Below are positions 11,832-22,395 of a stretch of 64,000 nt of DNA, in pieces. The notes beneath the pieces were generated by a model. It made no database searches, had not been told where the DNA came from, and was given only the letters and a program-made list of their open reading frames with translations. Position numbers and translations under genes: made by a program. The DNA comes from Tupaia tana (taxonomy: Eukaryota; Chordata; Mammalia; Scandentia; Tupaiidae): positions 49,085,207 to 49,149,206 of the forward strand of contig JAKSZU010000012.1 in the NCBI GenBank assembly GCA_026018925.1, given 5' to 3'. Position 1 is the stretch's first letter; each line of letters begins with the position of its first letter.

Positions 11832-14100
11832 ATTTTTTTCCATCCAAAATACACTGTGTATTGGCTCAATCAAGCATATCAACATACATGTTTTCAGCAA
11901 ATAATTTTCCAATTCTTATGTCTTGTATACTTTGTTTTTTGTTTTGCCATCCTTGATTCCTTATCCCTCACCCTCTGCCGTGCCCCACCCTCCTCCCACA
12001 TTGTCTCTGGTATCCATGGTTGCTTTCTATGCCTTCCTCCCCATTTAATTGATTTGCTAATGAACTTAATTAGTCTAAATATATCCAATAGCTAGCACAG
12101 CTGATATATACCTATACATGAACCCAAGTCTGACTTTAGGCATAAACCCCAGTGAGTAGAATGAACATATTATAAAGTAGTACCCAGCTGGGGCTATATA
12201 GCTTACTGCAGTTATCAAATATACATTTTTTAAAAAAATTGATACGAACAGTTTTACCGTTTTTTTTTTCTCCTGCAACTTTTCTTTTTTTTTAAATTAC
12301 TTAACATTCATTCCCTGAGCATCATCACAACGTACTAAATGTGGTTTCTCATCTAGAATAAACTGCATAGTGGCTTAATCAAGCATGTTATCATCAATAA
12401 TATTCCATTTCTACTTTCATACATATGTACATGTATATATATATGTTTTTTACCCCATGTTTGACCCTCTGCCCTTTCCCACTCTCTTATTACGCTATCT
12501 CTGCTATATACAGTTGTCTTCCATTCCTTTTTCCCCAACATTTTGTTGACCACACAATATCATAAGTAATCCAACTACTTTCAGCAGGTAATTTCAAGAA
12601 GAGTAGTTTTGAACTGGTAATGATATTTCCTTGAAACTTAAAGCCTAGAAACAGGTTAGTATTCTGTTCAAATAGTAGGTACATGCACCTATCAACAGCT
12701 CAAGACAGGACAAAAATCCTTTAAAACCGGAAAATAAAGCTTAGGAGAAAAGCAGCAATAATTTAGTCAAGTCACAGAATGTTGTTTCATCGGTTCAGTC
12801 TCATGTACTTAATCTTTCTTCTGTTAAGGTTCGATCTTCCAGATTGAATTCTGGGATATAATATTCATCTCCAAACATTGTCCCTACAATTAAGTTGCCC
12901 ATTTTCTTAGTTTTTGAACTCTTATTTCTGTGTATCTGCATTTAATTTTTCTGACATAGCACTCCCTTAAGAACTTCTTGGAGATCTGGTCTGGTGCTGG
13001 TAAATTCTTTCAGGTTTTGTTTATCTGGGAATGTTCGTGTCTTTTCTTCCCAAATGAACGATAACCTTGCTGGGTACAGAATTCTCGGTTGAAATTGCTT
13101 TTCCCTTAATACTTTGAATATATTTTCCCTTTCTCTCCTTGCTCGCATTGTTTCCGATGAGAGGTCTGCCGTTAGTCTGATGGGATACCCTTTGTAGGTA
13201 ACTTGCCTTTTTTCTCTTGCCAGTCTTAGTATCTTGTCTTTGTCTGTGGTTTTGGTCAATCTGGCTATAATGTGTCTTGGAGAAGATCTTCTTGGGTTGA
13301 TTCTATTTGGGGTCCTCTGTATTTCTTGGGACTGAATCTTTGAGTGCCTCTCCAGGTTTGGAAAGTTTTCTTGCAGGATTTCATGGAATAGATTATCAAT
13401 GCCCTTATGAGTCTCTTCACCCTCTAGGATGCCTATTATCCGGATGTTTGGATGTTTAATTGTATCTAGTACTTCTCGCATATTATTCTCAAATTTTTGG
13501 GCCATTTTCTCAGTCTTTATGGTGGATTTTTCTAGGCCAGCAATTTTCTCTTCTACATTAGAGATTCTATTTTCTGTATGATCTAGTCTGCTTTTAATAC
13601 TTTCAAGGGAGATTTTGACTTCTTGTATTATAACCTTCATCTCTAACAGTTCCATCTGATTCTTTTGTAAAGTGTGAAACTCCTCTTTTAGATCTTGCAT
13701 GAATTTCCTCACCTCCTGGAACTCTTCAACTCCTTTCTCCTTCCTCTTCAGCAGTTCATTGTCTCTCTTCTCTTCCATGTCTGTTAGCTTTGCCATTATG
13801 AATGTTCTGAATTCTTTATCAGACATTTCCATGATTTCCATTGAACTGTGTGTGGATGAAGAGGAGCTATCCGTTTCCCTTGGAGGAGAGGCATTTTCCT
13901 GCTTCTCCATATTTCTGGTGGTCCTGCAGCGATTTCTAGTCATCTGGTGGATGGTCGGTTTCTTCCCAAACTTGGAAGTTCAATCACGTGGGTTTTGTAT
14001 ACTGGAGGCCCAGTTAGGAGTGGGACATCTGCCTTTCTCGCAAAATGACTAGATCGCAGGAGCCATGGAGCAGACTGTCTCTTGAAGAAGGGCTGTTCTC
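11832..14100 (-). mobile_element. HAL1 (half-LINE1) copy 1, near full length, intact ORF1
   Basis: A minus-strand L1-derived element with an L1-type ORF1 followed directly by a 3' untranslated region, with no ORF2. The same ORF1-to-3'UTR junction occurs in the two other copies here, so lack of ORF2 is a family trait and not a deletion. The 5' end is at 14100 with a short 5'UTR (13944-14100). The 3' end at 11832 is a short A-run. A perfect 17-base duplication flanks the block (11815-11831 and 14101-14117), and the interrupted sequence is a MIR. The 3' part carries two successive versions of the 3'UTR (12280-12940 and 11832-12276). HAL1 elements depend on L1 ORF2 protein supplied in trans. Confidence 0.85.
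12942..13943 (-). CDS. HAL1 ORF1 protein, 333 codons, uninterrupted
   Basis: An L1 ORF1-like RNA-binding, nucleic-acid-chaperone protein that would coat its own RNA in a ribonucleoprotein particle. Length is close to the usual L1 ORF1 length of about 340. Seen in order: a Ser-rich N-terminus (about 20-35), a charged heptad-rich coiled coil (about 50-155) with repeated Leu/Ile spacing, an RRM-like core with HPNIRIIGILEGEE near 163-176, the RTPNR-N and PRHIIARL blocks, and a C-terminal domain (about 240-333) with PARLSFIWEEKTRTF and a short tail. No stop or frameshift is present, although two other HAL1 copies in the window are broken. Start ATG at 13943 matches the start in the other copies. 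Confidence 0.85.
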   Translation of the reverse strand: MTRNRCRTTRNMEKQENASPPRETDSSSSSTHSSMEIMEMSDKEFRTFIMAKLTDMEEKRDNELLKRKEKGVEEFQEVRKFMQDLKEEFHTLQKNQMELLEMKVIIQEVKISLESIKSRLDHTENRISNVEEKIAGLEKSTIKTEKMAQKFENNMREVLDTIKHPNIRIIGILEGEETHKGIDNLFHEILQENFPNLERHSKIQSQEIQRTPNRINPRRSSPRHIIARLTKTTDKDKILRLAREKRQVTYKGYPIRLTADLSSETMRARRERENIFKVLREKQFQPRILYPARLSFIWEEKTRTFPDKQNLKEFTSTRPDLQEVLKGVLCQKN

Positions 14101-14230
14101 AAAGTATTATCCTTATTTTATAGATGAAGAAAATAAGACTCAGAAAAGCTCAAGTAAAGTGACTTACCTAAAATGACCCAGATAACCAGTAGAGAAACCA
14201 AGGTTTGAGTTCTGGTCTATTTGATTCGAA
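14101..14230 (+). repeat. MIR, right part
   Basis: Continues the MIR at 11720-11831: TTATTTTATAGATGAAGAAA and GTGACTTACCTAAAATGACC are the standard later MIR blocks. The first 17 bases are the duplicated target. Confidence 0.8.
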
Positions 14231-14929
14231 CAAATCGTTTCTAACCAAATGTACTCTTGTATTGATTCTGGCTTTACACACAGCCACACATATATGCACA
14301 TATATTCTACTGATTTTTCCAGTACTATTATGATTGAAAAAAAATTGATGACTCCTTGGTAAGCTATCAAAACGGTTTATAAATTCTTTTATTTATTGTT
14401 TTTTAAAGAGAATATGGCTGTTCTATATAATGTCTTCAAGTGTCATATGAAAGGTCAGGTATATGCAATGTAAATATATATCACATAATATATTTAGTCA
14501 GCTTTCCATATGTCTAAGGCTTGGAAGGAAGTTCAAAAGCTCATATGTGCATCTTATTTATGTGCTACTTTGTTTTAGAAAAACTTTCAGGTGACTATAC
14601 ACACATATACACAGATAACCAACCACATATCCATCTGTATATTATTAATTTGAAACTATTTCATACATATTCTTTCATACATATTTATAACATAGGTATC
14701 TTCCCATGCCGCTAAATACTCTTTGAAGACATTGTTTTGTTGATTAATAACTCATTATTTAAATATATCATCATTAACTTAACCATTTCTCTATAATGAA
14801 TTTTGAATTACTTCTAAATTTGCAGTATAACAATACTATAATAAATTTCCTTGTTTATATCTTTATACATATTCATGAATATTCTCTTGGGATAAGTTTG
14901 TAGATATAAACTATTTTTTACAGGGATTT
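14231..14929. other. AT-rich unassigned sequence
   Basis: No exon, SINE or named repeat is recognised. It may be old LINE sequence in reverse orientation, but I cannot support a family. Confidence 0.25.
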
Positions 14930-14941
14930 ACTCTCCTCTTT

Positions 14942-15206
14942 TTTTTTTTTTTTTTGAAGAGGTTTTTGCTATAGGGTGCATGCGCTCGCCAGAAAGACAG
15001 AGAGAGACAGAGAGATAGAAAGTGAGAAATCACCCCCCAGGGGGGATGGCCACGCCACAATCCCTTCTCCTCCATTCTCCTCTCGGGATCTTGGGTGTGC
15101 ACACACACGTTCCCGGTGTGAGTTTAAGTCACCGGGTTCGGGACTCGAACCACGGTCGACTGCGTGGGAGTCCAGTGACATAGCCATTACGCTAACTGCT
15201 GGTCCC
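14942..15206 (-). mobile_element. tRNA-derived SINE
   Basis: Full-length; T-run at left is the A-tail. ACTCTCCTCTTT is duplicated on both sides. Confidence 0.9.
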
Positions 15207-15689
15207 AACTCTCCTCTTTTAAAAGATAGCCAAGATATTTTGGATTGTCAGAAAAGATGACATATTTTTCTATGTTTTTCTATATGAAAATGCATCATGA
15301 CTTTTCTGATGACTCAATGATTTCCATTTCTAGATTCTACTGATTTATGCTTGAGTAACATCATAACTATTGAACATTTTTTTGTCTATGGTCTTGTTCC
15401 TCAGGAAAAAGGACTACACCCAATATTGTCTTTAGAATCTTTTCCAGATGAATTCTTTCATGATGGCTGAAAATATAATCCATTCTATTGTGACAACAGA
15501 ATGTCAGTGTTTTGAACCCTGGAGACCTGAGGGACCCTAGAAGAAGACTTTGGCAAGATGCATTACTTTTTGTTTGCATCTAGACAACTGAAGGCATTCA
15601 CTTATCATATTATTGTCCTGATTGGAATCAAGGTGGCATGACAATCAAGTTGGCATTTTACCGGATATGTTATGATACTTTTGAACATG

Positions 15690-15830
15690 AAAATGTAGGG
15701 AAATCACTAAGGAGCTCTGAGGTCAAGTTTCAGCTCTCGACTTTAATTTCTCATTTGTAAAATGAAAGGTTGGGCATAATAATGTCTAAAGCCCTTCACC
15801 ACTGACAGTTTATGGTGTCCCAGGTGACTT
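15690..15830 (+). repeat. MIR-type fragment
   Basis: Contains the TCATTTGTAAAATGAAAGG block typical of MIR, diverged. It lies 70 bases upstream of GLYATL2 exon 2. Confidence 0.5.
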
Positions 15831-15899
15831 TTCCTTCCTCCTCTTTCTGAACATCTGTCTTATTTCCATGTATTTTTGTTTGTGTGGCTATTGCCTTAG

Positions 15900-16014
15900 A
15901 TCATCTTCCTGAGAGGAGGCTGAAGTGCTACATAAGATGTTTGTGCTTCAAGAATCCCAGGATCTGCAGATTCTGTATGAATCCTTGGAAAAGAGCACCC
16001 CTGAGTCTCTGAAG
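15900..16014 (+). CDS. GLYATL2: GLYATL2 exon 2, first coding exon
   Basis: The acceptor AG is at 15898-15899. After 37 untranslated bases comes ATG at 15937, then 26 codons (residues 1-26, MFVLQESQDLQ... to PESLK) and a donor GTAAGG at 16015. The exon ends in phase 0 right before the family motif VYG. This ATG is chosen because its N-terminus aligns residue for residue with human GLYATL2, including Lys19. Confidence 0.94.
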
Positions 16015-16648
16015 GTAAGGAAGTAAGAGGACATCTGGAGAGACAAGATTGAAGTTTAAGGATGATGTTAACAGATTCAGGGCTCAGAACTTTTCTGGAC
16101 AGGAGAAAATATAAGTCTAAATCATTTGCATAGATAATTTTAAATATCTATTTCTAGTTTATCACCTACTTTACTCCTTTTGACATCGTCTACATTCTTT
16201 GAATCCACTCTACTACTATCTCTAGTAAATTTCTTTATGCTTTCCAGGTACTTGCAATATTTTTGTGTCTCGAATCTTACCAGCCCCCCTACAATTTGGT
16301 GATGAGGGTCATAGAGCTGACACAGATACAATCATACCATTTTCTTGTTTTAAAATTTGCAGCAGTATCCTGAATCAAAGGTATAAAAATCACATACCTT
16401 AATTGGGTTATGGGGTTTATCACACAATGCCTGAGTCTTTTCAACTTCATCTCCCAACATTCCCTGCCATGTTCAATGTGCAAGAAAGACTGAGCCCCTC
16501 ACACATCAGCAGGTATGACATAATCTGCTTCAAGCTTTTCACTCATTTTTCTCCTACCTGAAATAAAATGTCCTTATTCTCTATTTTGCCAAGAAAACAA
16601 CTTTGTCTAACAAGACCCAGTTCAAATATTTCTTCTTTTATAATTTTT

Positions 16649-17111
16649 AGAGGTTTTTGCCTCAAGGCATGTGTACTCACCAGAGAGAGAAAGAGACAGA
16701 GATGGTAAGAGGAAAAGGGAGAAATCACCCCCTAGTGGGGATGGCCATGCTATAATCCCTTCTCCTCTATTTTTCTCCTAGGATCTTGTGCACACACGCT
16801 CATGTGGCCAGAATAATTTTCAAGCCACCAAATTTGAGATTCAAACCGTGGTTGGCCATTTGGGAGTCCAGCAATATAACCACTACGCCATCTTTTTTTT
16901 TTTTTTAAAGAATTATTTTATTTAACTTTATTTATTATTATTGTCATTATTATTTTCCAGCTTGATCAGAGAGATACAGAGAGAGAGAGAGAGGAAGTGA
17001 GAAAGCAAGCCACCAGGTTCAAGACTTGGACTGTGGTTGGCCATGTGGGAGTTCAGCACCTCTAACCACCATGCCACTTGCCGGCCCCGCACTACGCCAT
17101 CTTCTGACCCC
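16649..17111 (-). mobile_element. Old long-family SINE, split by a short-family SINE
   Basis: Left part 16649-16894 and right end 17090-17111 join into one diverged long-family copy. The short SINE at 16895-17089 lies within its head. Confidence 0.8.
16895..17089 (-). mobile_element. Short tRNA-derived SINE nested in a long-family SINE
   Basis: A perfect 14-base duplication CACTACGCCATCTT flanks it (16881-16894, 17090-17103). It contains GAGA-rich and A/T-rich tail parts and head GCCGGCAAGTGGCATGG (minus strand). Confidence 0.85.
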
Positions 17112-17350
17112 AAGTATTACATTTTATGTAAGTCTCCCCACTACTTCTTCCTGACAGTTAGTGCATTTCCTTCTGGAGATTCCACATCACCGTGTGCATA
17201 CATGTATCAGAACACGTGTCCTATTATGAACAGACAATGTATCTGTCTATCCTAAAATTAACTTGAAGGCAGCCACCACATAACATTCACCTTTGAATTC
17301 TCTACTTTTAGCATCAATCTGATGTACAATAGGTGTCAAATAAGTGGTAT

Positions 17351-17657
17351 GGTATGAAATGGGCAAAAAAAAAAAAAAAAAAAAAAGAGGAAAAAATCAG
17401 AAAAAAATGGCATGCATTAAAAAAAAAATAATGAATGTCAAAAGAGCCAGATCTTAATGATTCAGCTATTGAAATGGAGTCCTGTGGACCTTATGGAGCT
17501 CTCTTGCAGTGTACCTTCCAATGAGCCATCCTGGCAACACACTGGCTCCATTTTGTCAAATTCTCCTAACTCTTGTCTTTATTTCCTATGTCACATCTAA
17601 AACCTTATCTCAAAGTAAAACTTCATCCTCTCCTGTTTTGTTCTGTTGCTCTTATAG
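17351..17657. other. Intron 2 sequence before exon 3
   Basis: Holds an A22 run at 17367-17388 and otherwise unremarkable intron sequence leading to the pyrimidine-rich acceptor of exon 3. Confidence 0.4.
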
Positions 17658-17765
17658 GTGTACGGTACCATTTTCCACATTAAGAATAAAAACCCATTCA
17701 ACATGGAGGTGCTGGTGGATGCCTGGCCAAATTATCAGACGGTCCTAACTCGACCTCAGAAAGAG
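17658..17765 (+). CDS. GLYATL2: GLYATL2 exon 3
   Basis: The acceptor is TTATAG at 17652-17657 and the donor GTGGGA starts at 17766. It encodes residues 27-62 (VYGTIFHIKNKNP... to TRPQKE), 36 whole codons, phase 0 on both sides. This is the most conserved part of the N-terminal acyltransferase domain. The open frame continuing into the intron for some 45 codons is not coding. Confidence 0.95.
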
Positions 17766-18716
17766 GTGGGAGCAATAATGTCCAAATATCAGGCCAGTCA
17801 CTCTCAGGATGTTTTCTGTGTGTCAGTGAGGGAACTGAAGTTGAGGCCTGGGAAGAAGAACCGTGGCTTCTTTGCTGCATTTAAGGTTTGGAATGGTTCC
17901 TAGGGGAGCTGCTTTGGAGGAGGTAGGACAGGAGCGAAGGTTTGGACTTAGAGCCAGTGGCCAATAGTCCATTTTAAGTCACTTTAGGATCATGTTTGGT
18001 CAATTCTTCTCCATCAAGAATGTGGTGATGGGCATATATCAACAAATTTTTATGGCTGGAAGTGGATAAGAAGTGATTTTACCTACAGGGACTCCAAGGG
18101 TAAGTCTCAACAGCAGAAGGGAAGCAAATATGTGAACTCAGAGTAGGTACTCCATTCTGGGTTCTACAGTGGGCGTTGGTATGATGTTTCTCTCCAAAAA
18201 TCCATTCCTTCTATTTACATGCACACCAATGGCCCATCACTATGCTAGACCTAGAGCACTGGGTCAGAATTAGCTCAGATATCACCTCATCAAAGATTCA
18301 GAGCCTTGACCTCAACACCATTTTCTATACTTCTTTCCATACTTTGAGTACCGACTCTTTTAAACCTTTTATATATACCAATTCTGGTACACTTCCTGTC
18401 TTAGATAATGGATCCCCTTGCTCACCTTCCCAATGGCAACAGACCTTGGTGCACATTAGTAAGAAACCACCTTCAGTATATTAATGTTTCAAGAAATTAA
18501 TCACTTCAGTATATTAATTGTTTCAGTATATTAATTACTTCAGGCTTCAAGTGATTCCAAGGTTATTATCTATATCTGTATCAGAATAATTGAGGGTATC
18601 AAACGATTGAGTCTTTAGCATGCTAGATTCATGCAAGAAGGTTTTGTAAATTGTCAAGAACATTTTATAAATTGTAGTACTATGTATAAAAATACAATTG
18701 ATATTTGTCATATCAG
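17766..18716. other. GLYATL2: GLYATL2 intron 3
   Basis: 951 bases. 18240-18440 is weakly L2-like. 18480-18545 has a short tandem repetition of CAGTATATTAAT. No SINE is present. Confidence 0.5.
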
Positions 18717-18843
18717 GAGATGAAAGATGAGCAGGATCATTATACCAACACTTACCACATCTTCACCAAAGCTCCCCACAAGTTGGAAGAAGTTCTGTCA
18801 TGTCCTCATGTTATTAATTGGGAACAAGTCTTCCAGATCCAAG
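18717..18843 (+). CDS. GLYATL2: GLYATL2 exon 4
   Basis: The acceptor is TATCAG at 18711-18716 and the donor GTAACT starts at 18844. It carries residues 63-104 (EMKDEQDHYTNTYHIF... to QVFQIQ) plus the first base of the Gly105 codon. The DHYTNTYHIF block and the N-W-E-Q-x-x-Q-I-Q-G stretch at the junction with exon 5 are typical of the family. Confidence 0.95.
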
Positions 18844-18932
18844 GTAACTAGTCTGAGTTAAAAGGCAAAGACCTACAGTCCCTTCAGTGTGGATATGGAA
18901 GGAGTGAAACAATACTTATCTTTTCTCTCCAG

Positions 18933-19116
18933 GTTGCCAGGAGAGCTTGGGTGAGGCAATAAGAAAGGTATCAGCTTCAAAATCAGTACAGGTAGATTAC
19001 TTGAAGACCACACTCTTTACGATAAAAACACCACCGATGGAATTCAAGACTTCAAGTGAAGACAACATGGAGTTGGCAAAGTTACTTACAATAGATAAAG
19101 TAGATGAAGATAACAA
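18933..19116 (+). CDS. GLYATL2: GLYATL2 exon 5
   Basis: The acceptor is CTCCAG at 18927-18932 and the donor GTGAGA starts at 19117. It encodes residues 105-165 and two bases of codon 166. This linker between the two domains is the least conserved part. Compared with human GLYATL2 from memory it is about seven residues longer around the segment after NMEL (AKLLTIDKV), which accounts for the 301-residue total. A (CTTT)n SINE tail begins about 30 bases past the donor. Confidence 0.93.
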
Positions 19117-19147
19117 GTGAGATTTAAATATTTACTTCCTCAATTCT

Positions 19148-19151
19148 ATTT

Positions 19152-19231
<80 letters not shown>

Positions 19232-19480
19232 TCGAGGTTTTTCCTATAGGGCGCATGCGCTCGCCAGAAAGACAGAGAAAGACAGAGAGACAGAAAGCGA
19301 GAAATCACCCCCGGGGGGTGGGGGGGTGGTGGCCACGCCGCAATCCCTTCTCCTCCATTCTCCTCTTGGGCACGCATGCACACACGCCCAGCATGAGTTT
19401 AAGCCACTGGGTCCAGGACTTGAACCATGATTGGCTACATAGGAGTTCAGCGACATAGCCATTACACTAACTGCTGTTCC
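19148..19480 (-). mobile_element. tRNA-derived SINE with (CTTT)n tail, GLYATL2 intron 5
   Basis: The tail has become an 80-base (CTTT)n repeat at 19153-19233. CCTCAAT-CT is duplicated at 19138-19147 and 19481-19490. Confidence 0.88.
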
Positions 19481-19628
19481 CCTCAATCCTTGATATAATT
19501 ATTCAATTGCCTTAAAAGGTTATTCTTGAAAATGTAGGATTTGAATCTGAATTGTGATGGGGTTCCATGTTAGGTAATGTTTGCTGTGCATGGGCAACAT
19601 CTTCAATAGATGAAATTTTTATGCATTG

Positions 19629-19928
19629 ATTTCTTTCTTTCCTTCATTCTTTCTCCCTTTCTTCTTTTGTTTCTCTTTCTTTCATTTTAGAGATTTTTGC
19701 TATAGGGCACATGCACTCAATGGAGAGACAGAGAGACAGAAAGTGAGATATCACCCCAAATGGGGTATGGCCATGCCACAATCCCTTCTCCTCCATTCTC
19801 TTCCTGGTATTTTGGGCACACATGCACATGCTCCCAGTGTGAGTTTCAGGCCTCCAGGACAAGGACTCAAATCACAGTCAGCCATGTGGGAATCTAGCAC
19901 CTTAACCACTGTGCCACCTTCTGCTTCC
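19629..19928 (-). mobile_element. tRNA-derived SINE, diverged
   Basis: A CTTT-rich degenerate tail at 19629-19688 followed by a diverged body and head. Confidence 0.8.
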
Positions 19929-19999
19929 TTTACTTGTATTAACTCAGTGCTTGTGAGAGTCCTTCTGAGATGGTACTGGGCATAATGCTGGCATTAAAA

Positions 20000-20830
20000 G
20001 TGCTTACTAAAACTTTTTTTTTTTTTTTACAAAAACTACATCCTATAAAAAGTTTTCAAGCATACAAAACCAAAGTTAAAGTCTTTCCACTTGGGTTCCT
20101 ATAATATTATTGCTAAGTGTAAATATTCTTAACACTGGTATGTTTACTTTTAGTGCTTTATATATGAGTTTGTATTTTATTTTACATGTGCAATACTTTA
20201 CTAAAATTTCTGCACCGAAAATCTCCAATAAACAATAAACAGATGATTGCACAGCTACATAAAAATCTCTGAAAGATGAATTTGTAGAACCAAAATTGTT
20301 GGGTGAAAAAACATGCATGTTAAATGCAAGACATGCCAAATTAGATGATGAGAATTTGATTAATTTAATATGTCATAGCATAACATATGAAAAAATCTAA
20401 ACATCGTGAATAAGGGAAAAGATTCACTCATTATGAGAGATGCAAACATTGGAATACTATAAACTATTGAACAAATGAAGCAGTCCTACAAGAACTGGAA
20501 ATAAAAGAATCCCCAAATATATTGCTAAATGGAAAAAAAATACAAAAAAGGTGGTCAGAACAGTATATGTATGTGTGTGTATGTGTGTGTATGTGTGCGT
20601 GTGTGTGTGTGTTTCTCTATCATTTGTGCAAATGAACAGATGTAAAATTGCATGGAATAACTCTGGAAGGTTACACAAAACATTTTGGCATTAGTGGTTG
20701 CTTCTAGAGAATGTAACTGGATGATAGAAGATCAGAGAAAGGAGAGAGACTTATTTTCCATTAATTATCCATTTATGATTTAAGTTATATTACTAATTAA
20801 AAACATAAATGTGAAATATAATCACACACT
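20000..20830 (+). repeat. Old LINE-like sequence with a GT repeat, GLYATL2 intron 5
   Basis: The TTGGAATACTATAAACTATT block and the following text resemble an old LINE 3' region. A GTAT/GTGT microsatellite lies at 20565-20612. The family is uncertain. Confidence 0.35.
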
Positions 20831-21249
20831 CTACAAATAGTAATTTAGGCAGGAGAGTGAGTCAACAATATTCAATTCCTTCCTTGATCCATCTCTGTTT
20901 CCATGAAAATACTAAGAAAATCATGTGCAAAGAGAAATGATGAATGGGAGTTACACAATACTTACAATTATAACTGTGGAAATCAGGAATGAAGCACCTA
21001 CCCTAAGGTGATTCTTTCCTCTAAGCCCAGCTATATATCTTAACATCTTGCCACTCCAGGTCTGGTTATCCACAATTGAGAGGGTACGTGAGTTCTTAAA
21101 GGAAACAGACCCAGGGTCAGGTTAAGAATGGAATAGAGCAAAACAAAAAGCTTTCCCATGTGTAGGAAATTTAGTGCCCAGTGACCTGCCCACTGTTGAA
21201 CTTGGAGTGACTTAGAAACTGACAACTATATTAAAACTCTTCCTCCCTG

Positions 21250-21518
21250 GGGATCAGCAATTGGTGTAATGGTTACGTCTCTGGACTCCCACATGGTTGA
21301 CTGAGGTTCAAGTCCCGGACTCAGAAGCTTGAAATTCACATTGGGTACATGTGCATGAGTGCCCAAAATTCCAAGAGGAGAATTGAAGAGAAGAGATCAC
21401 AGTGTGGCCATCTCCCCTCGGGGTGTGATTTATCACTTCCTATCTCTTTGTCTCTCCAGCAAGCACACGTGCTCTATAGCAAAAATATCTCTCTTAAAAA
21501 ACAAAAAACAAAAAACAC
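21250..21518 (+). mobile_element. tRNA-derived SINE
   Basis: A perfect 15-base duplication AACTCTTCCTCCCTG (21235-21249, 21519-21533). Diverged body. Confidence 0.88.
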
Positions 21519-21594
21519 AACTCTTCCTCCCTGAGGAGAAGTATAACTTCTGAGTCCTGTTTTCCCTACCCTATTCCTAACCGTCCTACTTGGA

Positions 21595-21710
21595 AAGGGT
21601 TTTATTGTGATTGTACAGATAAGAAAACTGAGTCTCAGATAACTTGTCCAATTTGAGAACCAGGATTAGAATTCCAATGGTTAGCACCAAAAATACAATA
21701 TTCTTCTTCC
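21595..21710 (+). repeat. MIR fragment
   Basis: ACAGATAAGAAAACTGAGTC followed by AACTTGTCCAA is a classic MIR block. Located in GLYATL2 intron 5. Confidence 0.65.
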
Positions 21711-21901
21711 TACATTGATGCTCTTCAACCTGCATTTTAGGTCCTTCCCTAAAGTATGTGATGATGGGCTTTGGGACATGTGACACACATCAGAGCCAGA
21801 TGACTCTCATTTTCCATAGCATGTGCTTTATCTGAGTATCTGCTGAAAGAAATACTATCCTATGTACTTAGATATTTTGTCAAATAGCATTCCAAATTCA
21901 C

Positions 21902-22163
21902 TTTATTTTGGGGGGAGAGGGTTTTTGCTATAGGGTGTATGCCCTCGCCAGAAAGACAGAGAGAGACAGAGAGACAGAAAACAAGAAATCACTCCTTCAG
22001 GGGGGATGGCCACGCCGCAATCCCTTCTCCTCCATTCTCTCGGGATCTTGGGCATACGCTCGCATGTGCCCGGCGTGAGTTTAAGCCACCGGGTCCGGGA
22101 CTCGAACCATAGTAGACCTCATAGGAGTCCAGCGAGATAGCCATTATGCCATCTGCTGGTCCA
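21902..22163 (-). mobile_element. tRNA-derived SINE
   Basis: CCAAATTCAC is duplicated at 21892-21901 and 22164-22173. Head and body complete. Confidence 0.88.
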
Positions 22164-22395
22164 CCAAATTCACGTTTTATATATGAGGTCACAGAACATT
22201 CAGCCATGTGAGGAGTTTCTCTGGTCTGTATCCTCACTCCTTTAGAAAACTCTGTTAATTTTCTTCCTTAGAGTATCTGATTAGACTTTTTGAGATATAC
22301 TATATTATATCCTGGGGACTCTCTGCTATGAAATGTACATAGTGTTTCCCCTCTCAATTACTCAGGAATATTTTGAAGCTGACTTAGAATATTTT

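Larger units (their letters stand above)
16330..17350 (-). repeat. L2-type LINE 3' region in GLYATL2 intron 2
   Basis: Blocks such as TCCCAACATTCCCTGCC, the CCAGTTCAAATATTTCTTC stretch and a final GTACAATAGGTGTCAAATAA resemble an old L2 3' end. Two SINEs, one nested in the other, interrupt it between 16649 and 17111. Confidence 0.45.
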
